Shown here: one piece after another, positions 44,640 through 57,185 of the stretch
Numbering within the stretch: position 1 is the first letter of the stretch
Layout: each line of letters opens with the position of its first letter
Assembly (NCBI GenBank): GCA_033807695.1
Contig: CM066310.1
Span: forward strand, 3,410,001 to 3,474,000
Reading direction: 5' to 3'
Length of the DNA stretch: 64,000 bases
From: Daedaleopsis sinensis
Lineage: Eukaryota > Basidiomycota > Agaricomycetes > Polyporales > Polyporaceae
Translations under genes and position numbers: made by a program
The notes under the pieces: generated by a model
The model's input: the letters and a program-made list of their open reading frames with translations, nothing else
Database searches by the model: none
Told to the model about the DNA's origin: nothing

Positions 44640-45490
44640 TGGTAGTGGACGTCCGAGACGTCCTCCACCAGCGGCGCGAACGCATAGATCCGTAGGGCGG
44701 AGGCATGAGGCGGGAGCAGGGCGCGTTTGGACGAGGAGCGCAGGACGGGGACGTGGGTGATGGACGTCCGAGACGTCCGCTTACGGCGGCGGGTGCATAG
44801 AACTGTATAGCGGGAGGAAGCCGGATCGGAGCGCATTTGGACGTGGTCGAGGGCAGGACGGGGACGACGCGGACTGTCTGCGGCGTCTGTGGGAGTAGCG
44901 AATGCACGCGTCAGGACAGCGGAGGACGCGACGGGAAACCTCGACGTTAGCTATGTCTATTCTGTACGTCCACGACCGAACGGCCACAATGGTCCCTGCG
45001 GAGATTTGTAACGCGGCAATGTGTGCGGTAGTGTGCCAGACGGAAGCGCAGGTGCGGAAGGTAGTAGGGAACGACGTCCGGGACGTCCCTTCGAAGAACG
45101 CCGCCACGGAAGGGCTCGGGCTAGCGGGTGCGGAAGCAACGCACTCGGCGGGGAGACGATGGTCTGATGTGTTGAACCCGATGGATTTGGATGCGGCACG
45201 AAGTGTCGCAAGGGCGTGCACCTTGTGGGCGTCGAGAACGAAGGGCATCCACGGGTAGGACGCGGAGTGCAACATGGGTGGCGAGAGCGAGGCGGAAGAC
45301 GCGACGTCGGTCGCGGGTTCATACGATGATACGGAGGGCGGGACGACGTCCACGACGTCCGGAATCCAGGCGGGACGAGCTCAGACAAGCTGTTGGGGTG
45401 CGGATCAACGTCCGGGAGCGAGGAGAGCGACAGGTCCAACTTCCAGGGCGAAAGCGAGGCGGGTAGCGAGACGTCCTCGACGTCCGAGAG
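44640..45490. repeat. Cluster of GGACGTC-N3-GACGTCC palindromes
   Basis: Copies at 44647-44663, 44762-44778, 45073-45088, 45345-45360 and 45470-45485; the last three lack the outer G on one side. The first two lie in adjacent diverged units of about 115 bp that also share GCATAGA.C.GTA, GGGCGGGAG-like and GGACGGGGAC blocks. No gene is supported from 44555 to 46860; open frames on both strands here are arginine/serine/proline-rich by-products of GC content. Confidence 0.8.
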
Positions 45491-46867
45491 CTTGCGCGAA
45501 ATCTCTGGCGATTTCTAGGCGTTCGCAGCGTTCGCAGGCGAGGGCGGGAGGAAGACTGTGAGATAGAAGTGGAGCACCAGCGGCGCGGCGCGGGTAGATG
45601 GCGAGAGCGGTTGCTAATGCGAGACTTTGAACAGCTGGCCGTGATCACAGCGTGTCTGGTGGGGGTGTGATGAGCGTCGTGGGAGTCTTGATAGTATGCA
45701 GTGAGGAGCGCGTGACATTGATGACCCGCGAGGCGCGGTGAGGGGCCGAGGAAGGCGTGCAACGACGGGCAGGAAGGAAAGTGGATGGAATTGCAACGGC
45801 GGACGTCAAGTTCCTCTGGTGAGGGCGCCGGATCGTCTTATACGTCCGGCTCGACCGCCAGGATAGTGAAGAGAAAGCGAAGCGTGGAAGCGGGGCGATG
45901 GTGTACGTCCGAGGGGACTTAGGGTCAAGCGCGGACGCAACGGGGTAAAGATATGGGGAAGCGAGACTTGCGTGGGCGAGGGGGCGGGGCTGCGAGAAAC
46001 GCGACTTAGCTTAAACCGTAATTTCAACCCTGTGTGCTTGCCCACCGATTGTCTGCAAGGATAAAGAGGTTAGTACACAAGAAAATAGAGACCAGCAGAA
46101 AGAGTTGTGTACACTTTACGTATCGTTCGAGATGGGCCGTAGCGCGATAGGCCGGAAAATAGTTGAAGCAGTCGGACGGCGCGCGACCGAGCGTTGGGAG
46201 CGAAAGACTGGTCTCAACTTGAAGTATCGCCGAAGAGTTGAATAGTTTGGAGCGCAAGGAGCAAGATACGACCGTCGTGGGTTAGCGAGTTGGTGGTTAG
46301 AGCGTGAAGGAGGAGGAGGAGCGCAGGGTGGCGATGTTGAGTTGATTGCAGGTGGACGCCGCGATCACGTGCCATGCGCCGCTGGTCTTCGGACACGATG
46401 CTAGTTGTGCTCTCTCACTTGTCTCTTCTTCAAGAGCACTCGATGAAGACCTCTTATGGCGTACCGAGGTAAGTGTTGAAGCAGCAACACCGGTCCAATA
46501 AAAATCATAACTGATATATTTTCTTTGGCTATTGCCAGCTATCGAGGTACATTTACTCGGGCAAAATCACTGGCGCATAGTACTGAACTGTCATTAGATG
46601 GCTACGAACGCGACGCCGCTGGACCTCTTCAAGAGTTTAGTATCCGCATGTCGTAGCCAGGCTCAAACTTTAGAATGCTATTGCAGTCGGTTAGTAGTCG
46701 CCGGGCCCGGCGATCATATCTTGCATGCTGTGTTACTACTGCACTAATGTGTTGATCAGGAACCAAGCGCATCAAGACACGTTAATCCCGCGGATTCAGA
46801 GAACCGATACCAATGGTCTGGTGCCTAGACTCCGATGTTGATAGGGGTGCGGGGCCGTCGCTCTATG

Positions 46868-46876
46868 TATATAAAG
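46868..46876 (+). promoter_or_regulatory. TATA box of acidic-protein gene 2
   Basis: TATATAAAG about 90 bp upstream of the ATG at 46966. Confidence 0.6.
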
Positions 46877-46965
46877 ATCGGGACTGAGCTGGCGACCTGG
46901 CAATGCCTCACCCACCCCCTCACGGTGTGATCTCCTCTGCACCACGCCGCGGCCGGGACGCTACT

Positions 46966-47554
46966 ATGGAGAATGATAAAGGTATGTTTTTAATGTTTCA
47001 CGTCGTCGTCACGGTCACTGCTGACACTCTGTAGACGACTACAGGCGAGCCTTACGCGAGTGGCTACAGTTCATACGTGGTGGATTCACGCGTCGTAGCG
47101 AAATCGCACGGAAACGTGAGGCTCGCGGCGGCTCGGTGCCGGAATATGGTAGCGATAGCTCAAGTATGCCATCACTCCGTGAGTACTTAATCTGTTGTTA
47201 TCGACATATATACAGGTTAATAATCAGGCTACAGATACTATCACTGACTCCGAAGAGGAAAAAGGACACGAGGACGAGCTCGCAGCACGTAATCGCTCTG
47301 GGACGCCGGATAGGGCGAGCGCGGTAAAGGAGAGTGCGCCGGACACGACACGCGGGGAGGCGGCGGCCAGCTTGTCCGCCCTCTTGGAGTCGTCCGCGAT
47401 GCCCTACGAGAGAGTCGACCGCGCCCTGCAGACGTTCTCGACCCCTCAAGACGCGCCCAGCACGTACTGCGAGAATGGGCCTGAGGTTACCTCCACAATG
47501 GTTACAGAGGCTGAGGGAGATGTCGAAGGAAGTGAAGGACTCACGACGCCGTGA
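46966..47554 (+). CDS. Small acidic Ser/Glu-rich protein 2, unknown function
   Basis: Exons 46966-46981, 47035-47178 and 47235-47554 give 159 residues. The first exon is only 16 nt. Exon 2 is basic (RRALREWLQFIRGGFTRRSE) and ends SDSSSMPSL. After the 56-bp intron comes an acidic stretch HTITDSEEEKGHEDEL. This repeats the layout of the gene at 43789 around the conserved intron position. Downstream, another frame remains open to 47804 and contains LTAEQVEIMAVCLTL, similar to LTEEQRRIWVRN in paralogue 1. A further intron or a frameshift may therefore separate the true C-terminus from this model. Function unknown. Confidence 0.5.
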
Positions 47555-47819
47555 GGCGAGGCGGTGGGCATTGGTGGAGGATGGCGAGATGGGCGGAAGG
47601 TGCGGGCAGGAAGGTATGGGAGGCGGACGTGCGCGAGATCCAACAGACGGTCGCGGTAACGCAGCAGCCGCTGAGGATACGAGCTTGACAGCCGAGCAGG
47701 TAGAAATTATGGCTGTGTGCCTAACCCTAAGTACAACGTCAGCAGCGCAATTAGGAGAGCGTACTAGGGCGTACTGTGACAGGGCGAAGGCGGTTTTGCG
47801 ATAATGACTGAAGCCTATG

Positions 47820-50000
47820 ACTCGAGCACGGAGAAGTACACGGATCCAGAAGGGAGTGAGCAGACGCCTTGATCATCGGGCGAGGAGACGGCGGTCGAGG
47901 AAGACCGAGAGGGAGAGCGACGCGGCGTCCGCGATGGCGTGAAATTCGGCGTTGGAGAGCGGGATGAGGAGTGGGGCGTAAGACCAGGTTGCTGCATCGA
48001 CGGGCGAGCCTGAGATGCAAGGCGAGCAGTGCGACGAGGAAGCCGTGTGCACTCTGAGAACATAATGGTAGATATCTCGGGGGTGAGGTGGTCGAGCCGC
48101 GGTGGAGGAATGGCAGTACGTCCAGGATCACGATTGTCGGACGTCCCGGACGTTCTTTCGGTGGAGAGCGGACGGGAAAAAAGGTAGGAAGATGCGGCCA
48201 CGCCGATGGGCGTCGCGGACGTCCGGATATCGTGAAGCGGCCCAGTGAGACACGAACCAGGCGCGGCGGGGCGCGGCGGGCTTCCATACAGCGGTGTCCG
48301 AGCTCGCGAGCGGTGGTATGCTACTCGCGAAGGGCTTCGCAATGAGTGCTCGAGCCGTGCTCCTGACCTGGCGAGCGAGGCGACGAGCAGAGCGACCGGA
48401 TACTTTGAGGAATGCGGCACGCGTCGGGCGTCCGGGACGTCCGATTGGGAAGAAAGTGTCGCGGGGAGAAAGCGAGTTAAGTAGTGCCTACTGATTGCGA
48501 TAGTGCGATATGATCAGTGACTGCCGCGTCTCATTGAGGACGGAATACTCACTTCTGGACGTTCGTGCTCCAAAGGGCAGGCGGCAAGGGTGCGGCGGAG
48601 TAGTGACCTCTCACTCGGGACCTGCGCAGGCGTGAAGGGCGAGAAGTTGTCGTTCTATGCGAGGCGTATCGGGAGATCGGCTTGCAGCGAGAGAAACGAT
48701 TACTTCAGTGAAGGAGCTTTGATTGAGCTGGTCACTTACCAGCTCGCAACCGTGCCACCAAGCTGGAGGAGGACTGGACGTATAAGCTCCGGCCCTGTTA
48801 AGCCTACAACAGATGATCTCGAGCTGATTTGTATGGCCGGTCCCTGGTCACTAGTGTAGCTCAGTAGTCGAGATGGGTGTCTAAGTCCAGACGAGTGAGC
48901 TAGGGTTGGCGTGGATGAAAGCAGGTGAGAGAGGTGGTGGCGAAGGGAAGGAGAGCTGGAGAATGCCAAAAGAGGCAACGCAGCTAGGGTTAGGGCGTTC
49001 CGCGATCACGTGGTATAAACAATTGCTGGACGCGGCGTATCTGCTGCGAGTTTCGAGGTACTACCTCTAGATCTCACCCTCGACCAAGCTTAATGAAGGA
49101 CAGTATCCAAACATGTCCCGCAGTAAGCATTGACCGGCTAGTTTAGAGGGGTGTATGGGGTCACTGACACGCTTTCACCTTGCAGCTTCGACTTTACAGT
49201 TCAGCTCTAGGTACTACAGTCGCTATTTTCCATACCTTGAGGGGATCTAACAGCTTGCAAAAGCATACTAGGCCTCCGATCTGGTTCCATACGCTCGCTC
49301 TATCGACGTCTGTTGAGACAGACTGTTCACGCTCGGTCACCGTCTTGGACTCCGTACGTCCTGGAGCCGGCGATCAAGCAACCGGCTACTCAACTGACGT
49401 GTTCAAAATCAGGCACCGAGGACTGCAACAGCTTACCGGATCAATAACCCGCGGCGTTGAACGCAACTTGATGCCAAGGGTTCGGTACGTGGATGAGTCT
49501 TCTTCCACCCCCTCACTACCGAACGCCATCACAGAGACTGCGTCCTACCGATCCGGACGGTGGATATGGACTTCAAGCACTCTTGTGCAGACCTCTGGGC
49601 GCCACCGTGTCGATTGATTTTGACCCGTACGTACGGTACAGTTGGCTATTGGTCGGTTCAACTAAGTAACAGGGGTGATGTAGGCAACAACCCGCATGAA
49701 TGTATGCGCCCTCGACTCCCGCGCCGCGTGGCGCACACTCGGCGAGGAGACGGCTGCCTCGTCGCCCTCCGCATTTGGTCATATCGCGCGGCGCGAGTCT
49801 GTATTAGGGCCCGCCGCGATAGGCAAGGCGGCCGCTATGTTCCACCACAGTGTTTCTCGCTCCCGCTCTCTTCAAGTAAGCCAATCTGATGATATTGTGG
49901 CGTAGAGACAGTCTCACAAAGTTGATAGATATCGCCACCGCATGCGCTAAAACGATCGGCGAGGGCAAGCGGAGTGGAGAGACAAGATCAATCGACACCT
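47820..50000. other. Spacer with two GACGTC palindromes, no supported gene
   Basis: Palindrome variants at 48139-48155 and 48425-48441. A CTAGGGTTAGGG word is at about 48982. A frame at 49180-49617 was considered, but it has no family resemblance and contains splice-like signals without a consistent model. Confidence 0.45.
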
Positions 50001-50009
50001 CCCCCAGCG

Positions 50010-50016
50010 TATATAG
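50010..50016 (+). promoter_or_regulatory. TATA box of the SNF2-type gene
   Basis: TATATAG 62 bp upstream of the ATG at 50078. Confidence 0.6.
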
Positions 50017-50077
50017 AGCGTGCTCACCACGGGGGGGGCCCTCAAATCCCTTAGAACTCACATCGCGCACGCCCGTC

Positions 50078-53000
50078 ATGCCTACCCCGCCCATCATCGC
50101 TGTTATGCTCGACCTCGCCATGTCGAGCCCTGATCCTATCAACGATCCGTCTCCGTGGTTCTACGACGAATTCATCGACATAACTGGCCGCGATCACTCT
50201 CCCTGGTCCGACGTGTCGACGCCCGAGTCTGCCGCCATGAAACCGGAGGAACACGCCGCAGCGAAGGCGTACGTGAGGAGGTACGTCGCCATCACCGACG
50301 ACCGCGCGCGACTGGAGTTTGCCCTCGCTGCGCCGTGCAAAGCCCGTACTCCGTACGACGAGAAGGGTCGTCGAACACTCTCCGACTGGTTCACCACCCA
50401 GTGGAAGCTGTGGGATATGAACTTGATCATCGACGAGTGTATGGTCTCCGCCAAGCGCGACATCTACGCCCTCGCGGCTGCCAGCAAGACCGGGGACTCG
50501 GTGCGTCTACAAGCAGCTCTGTTTACCGTGTCTTCTCACTGACCTGTGCCGTAGATCGGTCATATGGACAACTGTGTCGTTGGCCTCGCGTATCCGGAGA
50601 TGGCCAATCGCATGTTCGGCAAGGACAGCCTCGTCGACGACACCCTCCCGCTCCCTGAGATCTCCCGCTTCCTACAGCGCGTCACAGCGCTCAGCTTCAA
50701 CCGGTACCGCAAGACGCTGCGTGGCCGCATGAAAGCTGTCAAAAAGCTCCAGGTAAAGGTTGATCAATCGTACGCAGGTGAGTAGAGTACTACATGCTCT
50801 CGTAGATATCTTCTGACGTCTTTACAGCGCTTCAAAAGGGCGAGTGCTCGCCCCCGCGCATCCGTCAGTACCTCCGGGAGATGCAAAATCTCCTCGCCAG
50901 ACTGTCGCTCTTCAAGGACAACAAGCGCAAGGCGCGCTGCTCCGAGTATAAGGAACAACTGGACGCGATGCAGGCCACCGTGCTCAAACGCGGTACGGCG
51001 ATTATGAACGCGAGTACGTGATAGACACTTGGGCCGCGTGTTTCACTAACTCATTGCCAGAACTCCCGAACTTTCTGCGTGAGGCTCTCGCGCAACTACC
51101 AACTGCCGACGACGTCGATTCCGTCCTCCAGGCCATTGACGACTCTCTCGCGGCGACCGACGAGGACACGCGCGACGCGGTGCTTCCAACTGCGGACGAG
51201 AACATCGCCTGGGCCGAAGGGACCGAGAAGTTTTCTGACTCCGCCATCGAAGTCGTCAACAAGCTCCTCGGACTCACTGCGGACGGTCGTATCCCCGGCT
51301 TCAACACCAAAGTCGACCCTGACGGTCTCACCACGCCATGGACTCCCGAGGGTCAGAAGGTCCTCGAAAGCGACCAGGCCAAGGACCTCGTTCTCCATTG
51401 GCACCAGAAGGTCGGACTCTTGCGTACGCTCGAGAACCTGATGCAGGCGATGCCTCTCTTGCTCATGGACGAGGTCGGCGTTGGGAAAACCGCGCAGGTA
51501 CTACATATTATAGATCTGTACCGTGAACGTGAATGAGATATTCATTCTCTCTTTTTGCTCCACAGGGCCTCGCGCTCATCGCGATGTACGTCATGTACCT
51601 CGCGTACCACTCTTCCACTGAGACGAAAGGTTCCTTTCCTGGCATGTTCCGTACGTATATCCACACCTTTACGTTTGTTTCTAGTCGACCGTTGCTCATC
51701 TCGTGCCACAGGTGACACCAAGTTCCCGGGCGGGCCGGGTGGCAATCTCCCGGATCGTCCCCACATCATCGTCGCCCCCGTCGGTCTCATCCAACAATGG
51801 TTGTCAGAGATCCAGCGGTTCATCAAGCCCCGGTGGTTCAGTGTCGTGCCGTACTACGGCGCGTTCTCGTCGGCTGGACGCGCCGCCCACTGGAAGATCT
51901 GGGACGACCTGATTGACTCTCCGATGCATCAGCGCATCCTCCTCGTGAGCACTGCCGTAAGTACAAGTCGCTTCATATTGAGCTACGCTGACTCTCTGGC
52001 AGGCGGTGAGATCGGATGCGGAGCAGTACTTCAAACGGCCGTCTACGATCAACCGCACGGAGCGCCTCGAGGCTCGCCACCGTGTCGAGACCGCGGACGA
52101 CAAGGCCACGCTCTTCGGCTCAGGCCGCCAATACGGCATCTTCCTGCTCGACGAGGCCCATCAAATTCGGACGCTCAACTTGGCAAACCTCGCCTGCACC
52201 GAGCTGCGACACCGGTCGGCGATGACAGTGGCGATGACCGCTACTCCAATCATGACATCGCCCCAGGTAAGAGCGACTCATCCTTCCGCTGTCAGTGGCT
52301 AATAACCCTCAGGACCTATGCAATATCGGTCGGTTCCTTGGTTTGCGGACCTTTATTGAGGAAACCACGGCCATGGAAGGTCATCGGAAAGGGTTGGAAC
52401 GTGAAGTGCGTCGGGAACGACAGAATCGTAAGGAGGGCGAGGGCGAAATCAAGCTCGCCCGCGCCCTCGTCAAGGGCCACAATGGTCGTGCCGATGACCG
52501 CGAGGACTACAAGACCATCCTGAACACTTGGATCGAGGCCATCCGGAAAGGATTCAAGAACGCCCTCGTGCGGCGCACCATCAATTCTGTCGACTGGCTG
52601 AAGAGGCCCATTTCCGGGCTGGAGCGTTACCGCGAGTATCCGCTCCTCCTCGAGCTCACTTTGCAGGAACACCGCGTGCAAAACCTCCTTGCCGACGAGA
52701 TCGCGAACGAGGGCGTAACGACGAAAAATCTACAGGCGAGTCATCCGTTCTGCTCGCTCCCTGCCCAAGTACATCGGCTGGGACGTCTACGACGTCTGAT
52801 GGTGCACAGCTGGTTCTGAGCCGATGAGCGTCGAGCATCCAACTGATATGGGCGACACGAGTGGTGCGCGCCATGGAGCACCACTCGCGCCGCTCGCAAT
52901 CACTGTTGCTTTCCCTGTAAGGCCACGCGACGTCCGCTTCTCGCGTGAACCGGTTGGTGCGTCGACGCTGCCCTCTGCGATCTGGATGGCTTGCGGTGTG

Positions 53001-56000
53001 GAGAGCGTGGAGTCCTCCACACCGTGAGCACGGCCATGTAGTCTGCGGACGTCCGCGACGTCCGCCGCGCGTCACCCGGTTGCTCCGCGGACGCAGCCCT
53101 CTGCGATGTGGCTGGTCACGGTGTTGAGCCGGGAGCACGGGCATGTAGTATGTGGACGTCCGCGACGTCCGCCGCGCGTGAGCCGGTTCAGAGCGGACGC
53201 AGCCCTCTGCGATCTCGCTAGCTCACGGTGTGGAGAAGTGAGCACGGGCATGCAGTCTGCGGACGTCCGCGACGTCGCCCTCTCGCGTGAGCCGGTTGCG
53301 GCTGTCCGTGGCTCGATCGCGGGATTGGTGCAGGGCGTGGACGTCTTCGACGGCGTCCACGCTCACTTCTCGATTCCCCCAAACTGCACGGACAAGTGCG
53401 ATGCCCCATTCCTCGTGAGTCGTCGCGGTCCTGTGAGCAGCTAGCCGTCGGACCTCACCTGGGACTAGTGCTGACGCGGACGTCTTCGACGTCCGTCTTC
53501 GTAAGTGGGGCTCTGGCATGCAGCCTTAGTTGGCTAGTTGTTCTTCCGTTCGTGCAGCCCACGGACGTCTCCGACGGCGGTGTTGTACAATATCAGTGCC
53601 TCGCGCAACGTACCGACCGTCGCGCTAGATATGAGATGATATTGCGCTCGCGCAGCCGGCGGACGTCCCAGACGTCGCGATAATGTGTGTGCGCCGCTCG
53701 AGGACGCCTACCACACTCTTATTCATGTAGCCTGAATGTGAAATCCGTCCTCTCCGCAGGATCAGGAGCGCTGTTGTACTGTCGCGTACGCCGCGTGCGT
53801 CATGGCTGGCATCTACCGTCGGCCGGGCTTTCCACTTTCGTCCCCCATGGCCCGCCTCGAGCGTGCTATTGGCTATTCAACATAACTAACCCGCCCCTCT
53901 GCAGGCCTTTTATCTCGGAATCCGTCAGGCGCTGCTTCATCCTTCCCTCGCTGCAGTCGGTGAGGTCGACTGGCCCCCCCATCTACTCTACACCGACGAT
54001 CCATCCACCAAGATTACTGCTCTACTCTCCCTCGTCTCTCATCACCTCAGTGCCCCCGGTCTCCCTCCTCTTATCGTGTCAGATCCTGCCAACAACACCC
54101 TCGCGACGCACCCGGACTACGTACCTGGGGAGGATGGCTCTCCGCCCGTACACACCATCGTGCAAGAGGAGAAACTCGGGCCCGACCGCGTCGTAGTGTA
54201 CCTCGCTTTTCCAAAAAACAACTGGATCGTCAAGAAGGTGAGTACGCTGAATCTGGACATTGAAAACTGTGCTCACCGCCCTGTTTAGGCTTTCGAAGAG
54301 GCCGGCATTCAGTTCGCGGAAATCCATGGCTCGAAGTCGACGAAATTTCGCACGGAGGCTCTGCGCCGTTTCAAGACAGACCCCACATGCCGAGTACTTC
54401 TGTTATCCGGCGTCGGCATGGTCGGTCTCAATATCGCATGCGCCAACATTATGATCATTGTGGTAGGTCATCTTCCAGAACTACTCGCTTGTTTCTTAGC
54501 GTACTTACTGTTTTGTTCAGGACACGCTGTGGTCAGCACAGGAAGACTCGCAACTCATCGGCCGCGTCTGGCGTCAACCACAGCCAAAGCAAGTCCACGT
54601 CTACCGCCTGATAGGCCGCCGCTCGTCCGACGTCTTCCTCAATAACATCTCGTTCGACAAGGCTCTCATGCACGCCGCCTTCATAGAGTCGTCGCTCAAC
54701 ATGCGTGAGTTATCATTTCAGGCTTCCTTTGTCATCTGCTAAAGACTATCACAGAGCGGGCTTTCACCGTCCCGGACGAAGACATGGAGCCCGGGCCAGA
54801 ACAAATCGAGGACTCAGACGGTAACGAGGAGTCCGAAGACTCCGAGCCCGACGAGCTCGACGTTATGACGGGCGCGGCCACTCGTGTGCCCGTATCCGGG
54901 GACGGCGGAGCGAAGAAGGGCGGGCGGCGCCTGTCGCGGGGCAGCAAGAAGACGAATTATCCTCCCTTGACTTCGTCCGCATCCGGCACGGGTCGCAAGA
55001 GGAAAGACGCTCCTGCGGACTTCCAGGATGGTTCGGACGCGAACAAACCCGGTCCGTCCGCGAGCGGGTCAGCTCGCAAGGGGTCCAAAGTCCGTAAAGT
55101 GCGGAAGTCCGCCAGCGTCGTCGGCTCCGATGAAGACGACGACCACACTCCAGCGCAGAAGTCCACGGCAGGCGGCAAGCTGTCCAAGGCGGCGCAGCGT
55201 GCAGCTGAGAAGGCCGCGTTCGCCCTTCTGAGTCCTGAGGAGCAGGCGAAGATCGTCGCCGACAAGAAGGCAGCGAGGAGCGACAAGGCAAAGGCCACTC
55301 GAGCACGCAATAAGGCTGCGAAGGATGCGGTCTCCGGCCTTCCTGCACCCGCTAACCAGCACGACGACGACGACGACGCGTCCGCTCGCGCCAAAGAGGT
55401 CGACAAGAAGGCTGCGAAGCCGTCTGGCGCGGGCCCGACCACGCCGCCCCAGCAGTCGAAGACTGCGTCGTTGACGACGACGGGCACTCCGGCCCCCGAC
55501 CGTCCGGCCTCCGTCTCTCCCTCACCCTCTGACGAGCACGGCCACCCGTCCGCTCGCGCCAAAGCGGTCGACAAGAACGCTGCGAAGCCGTCTGGCGCGG
55601 GCCCGACCACGCCGCCCCAGCAGTCGAAGACTGCGTCGTTGACGACGACGGGCACTCCGGCCCCCGACCGTCTGGCCTCCGTCTCTCCCTCACCCTCTGA
55701 CGAGCACGGCCACCCGTCCGCTCGCGCCAAAGCGGTCGACAAGAACGCTGCGAAGCCGTCTGGCGCGGGCCCGACCACGCCGCCCCAGCAGTCGAAGACT
55801 GCGTCGTTGACGACGACGGGCACTCCGGCCCCCGACCGTCCGGCCTCCGTCTCTCCCTCGCCCTCTGACGAGCAAGGCCACCCGTCCGCTCGCGCCAAAG
55901 CCGCCGACAAGACGGCTGCGAAGCCGACTGGCGCCGGCGCGACCACGCCGCCCGAGCAGTCGAAGACTGCGTCGTTGACGGCCGGCACTCCGTCACCCAA

Positions 56001-56874
56001 GGTCTCTGAGGCCGCTCCCGGACAGACTGCCAGCGATTCCTCATCGCCTGCTAGTCCAGTGGGCAGCGATCGTTCCAAGGACGGCGATCCGAAGGGACAC
56101 GGCGGCACGGCGAACGAGGAGCCTCGTACCCACTCGGACAAGGACAACACTCCCTCCGGCGGAAACGATAGCAACCAGCTCGGCAATGCTGATGAATCCG
56201 GCGCAGGCGGGGACGGCAGACAGAGCAAGGACACGGTCATGGTGGGGCAGAAACTCCCGACAACGGCGGGTAGCGGGGCTGGCAACGACGAAGGGGGTGC
56301 CGGAGCCGCTCAGCAAGGTGCGCTGGACTTCAACGACTTACCCCCAAGCAGTCCGCCCCCTCGGAGCCCGGATCTCGGTGCTGCGAGTGAACCAGAGTCT
56401 CCGCTCACCGAGTCGATGATCGAGGACTGGGAGCGGCTCCCTCCGAGTGTCCCTGTCGTTCCGCCGCGTCGCGTCACCCGCGGTAGTCTGACGATTCGTC
56501 GTCGTCCTGCGGAGATGACTCTCAACTCCTCTGGCTCGGAACGCGAGGACGCCCCGACGCCTCCGAAGAAGAAGAAGCGAGTGGCTTCCTCTCCTTCCGG
56601 GTCAGAGTTCGAGCCGGACACGCCTGCGACCCAGGTGAAGAAGGGTAAAACAGCCAAGCAGGGCGCGACCGTGAAGACTCAGCAGGGGATGTCCAGTACG
56701 ACGGACGCCAAGACCAGCCAGACGGCGTCCTCCAGCGGGGGTCGTCGTGCTGTGCAGGATCAAGCGGCCAGCGCGGGGTTGACCATCAAGCGGGGGGTGG
56801 GGAGTACCAATCTCCCTCCATCTCGCGGGGCTGCAGCTCAGCGCGTCAGTCGTAGCAAGCTCGGCAAGCTATAG
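50078..56874 (+). CDS. SNF2-type helicase/ATPase with long disordered tail
   Basis: Twelve exons: 50078-50500, 50555-50777, 50828-51013, 51061-51497, 51566-51650, 51712-51956, 52003-52266, 52313-52735, 53905-54237, 54289-54462, 54521-54704, 54755-56874. They give 1698 residues in one frame. It is a nuclear DNA-dependent ATPase of the SNF2 superfamily-2 type. Motif I is GVGKT (417-421), motif II DEAH (583-586), motif III TATP (612-615). The second RecA lobe holds IHGSKSTKFRTEALRRF, GVGMVGLNIACAN and motif VI QLIGRVWRQ (942-950). The N-terminal ~280 residues are unassigned. The tail (from about 1010) is Ser/Pro/Lys-rich, with four 56-residue repeats (about 1202-1407) and a basic nuclear-signal-like PPKKKKRV (near 1595). 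Intron 8 is 1169 bp, has a GC donor, and holds the palindrome array. Remodelling activity is inferred from family only. Confidence 0.85.
52736..53904 (+). repeat. Long GC-AG intron filled with palindrome array
   Basis: The donor is GCGAGT directly after CTACAG. The acceptor TCTGCAG is preceded by a CTAAC branch site, and joining the two restores the helicase frame (KNLQ to AFYLGIRQALLHPSL). Inside, GGACGTC-N3-GACGTCC or close variants occur at 52781, 53047, 53154, 53261, 53478 and 53661, with half or damaged copies near 52928, 53339 and 53563. The copies at 53047, 53154 and 53261 sit in tandem units of exactly 107 bp that share GCAGCCCTCTGCGAT and GAGCCGGTT. Confidence 0.82.
55381..56050 (+). 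repeat. Coding 168-bp tandem repeat in helicase tail
   Basis: Four in-frame units start at 55381, 55549, 55717 and 55885, each 168 bp (56 codons), with the phrases SARAKAVDK.AAKPSGAG and TTPPQQSKTASL. Units 2 and 3 are almost identical in DNA; unit 4 is more diverged. The period is a multiple of three, as expected for a translated repeat. Confidence 0.92.
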
Positions 56875-57065
56875 ATCATTAGTAAAACACTGTGTCACCT
56901 GTGTGTGTGGGTCGCGAATACAATCATGTCCGTTTGCGCAATCCCTAACCCTGGTCCTTGCGCCGCCAACCGTTTGCAGTCGCGTCGGCGAGGTTTCTCA
57001 AGCGTACCGTATACTTAATACCACCGGGGAATGCCGCGGTCATGCCCCGAGTGCATGCACAGAGC

Positions 57066-57185
57066 GGACGTCCTCGACGTCCACTGGCACGGCAGACTGC
57101 ACGCGTGTCCTTCGAACACAGCGCGTGCTATTCTGGCAGCGAAGGGTGTGCGAGTGCACGCACAGAGCGGACGTCCTCGACGTCC
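57066..57185 (+). repeat. Two 103-bp units with GACGTC palindromes
   Basis: Perfect GGACGTCCTCGACGTCC at 57066-57082 and again at 57169-57185. Flanks are shared (GCACAGAGC before, CAC.GCA after), along with a CTTCCGAACACAGC-like block. Confidence 0.85.

Noticed and set aside
43799..44836. Minus-strand open frame of 345 codons
   Set aside because: Shadow of the spliced acidic-protein gene on the plus strand plus GC-rich spacer; composition is typical of a random frame.
49180..49617. Open frame of 145 codons upstream of the helicase
   Set aside because: No family or motif, internal splice-like signals without a consistent model, and no TATA box at a sensible distance.
54957..56285. Minus-strand open frame of 442 codons
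   Set aside because: Mirror of the repetitive helicase tail, whose 168-bp period keeps all frames open; the plus-strand frame continues a recognised helicase.
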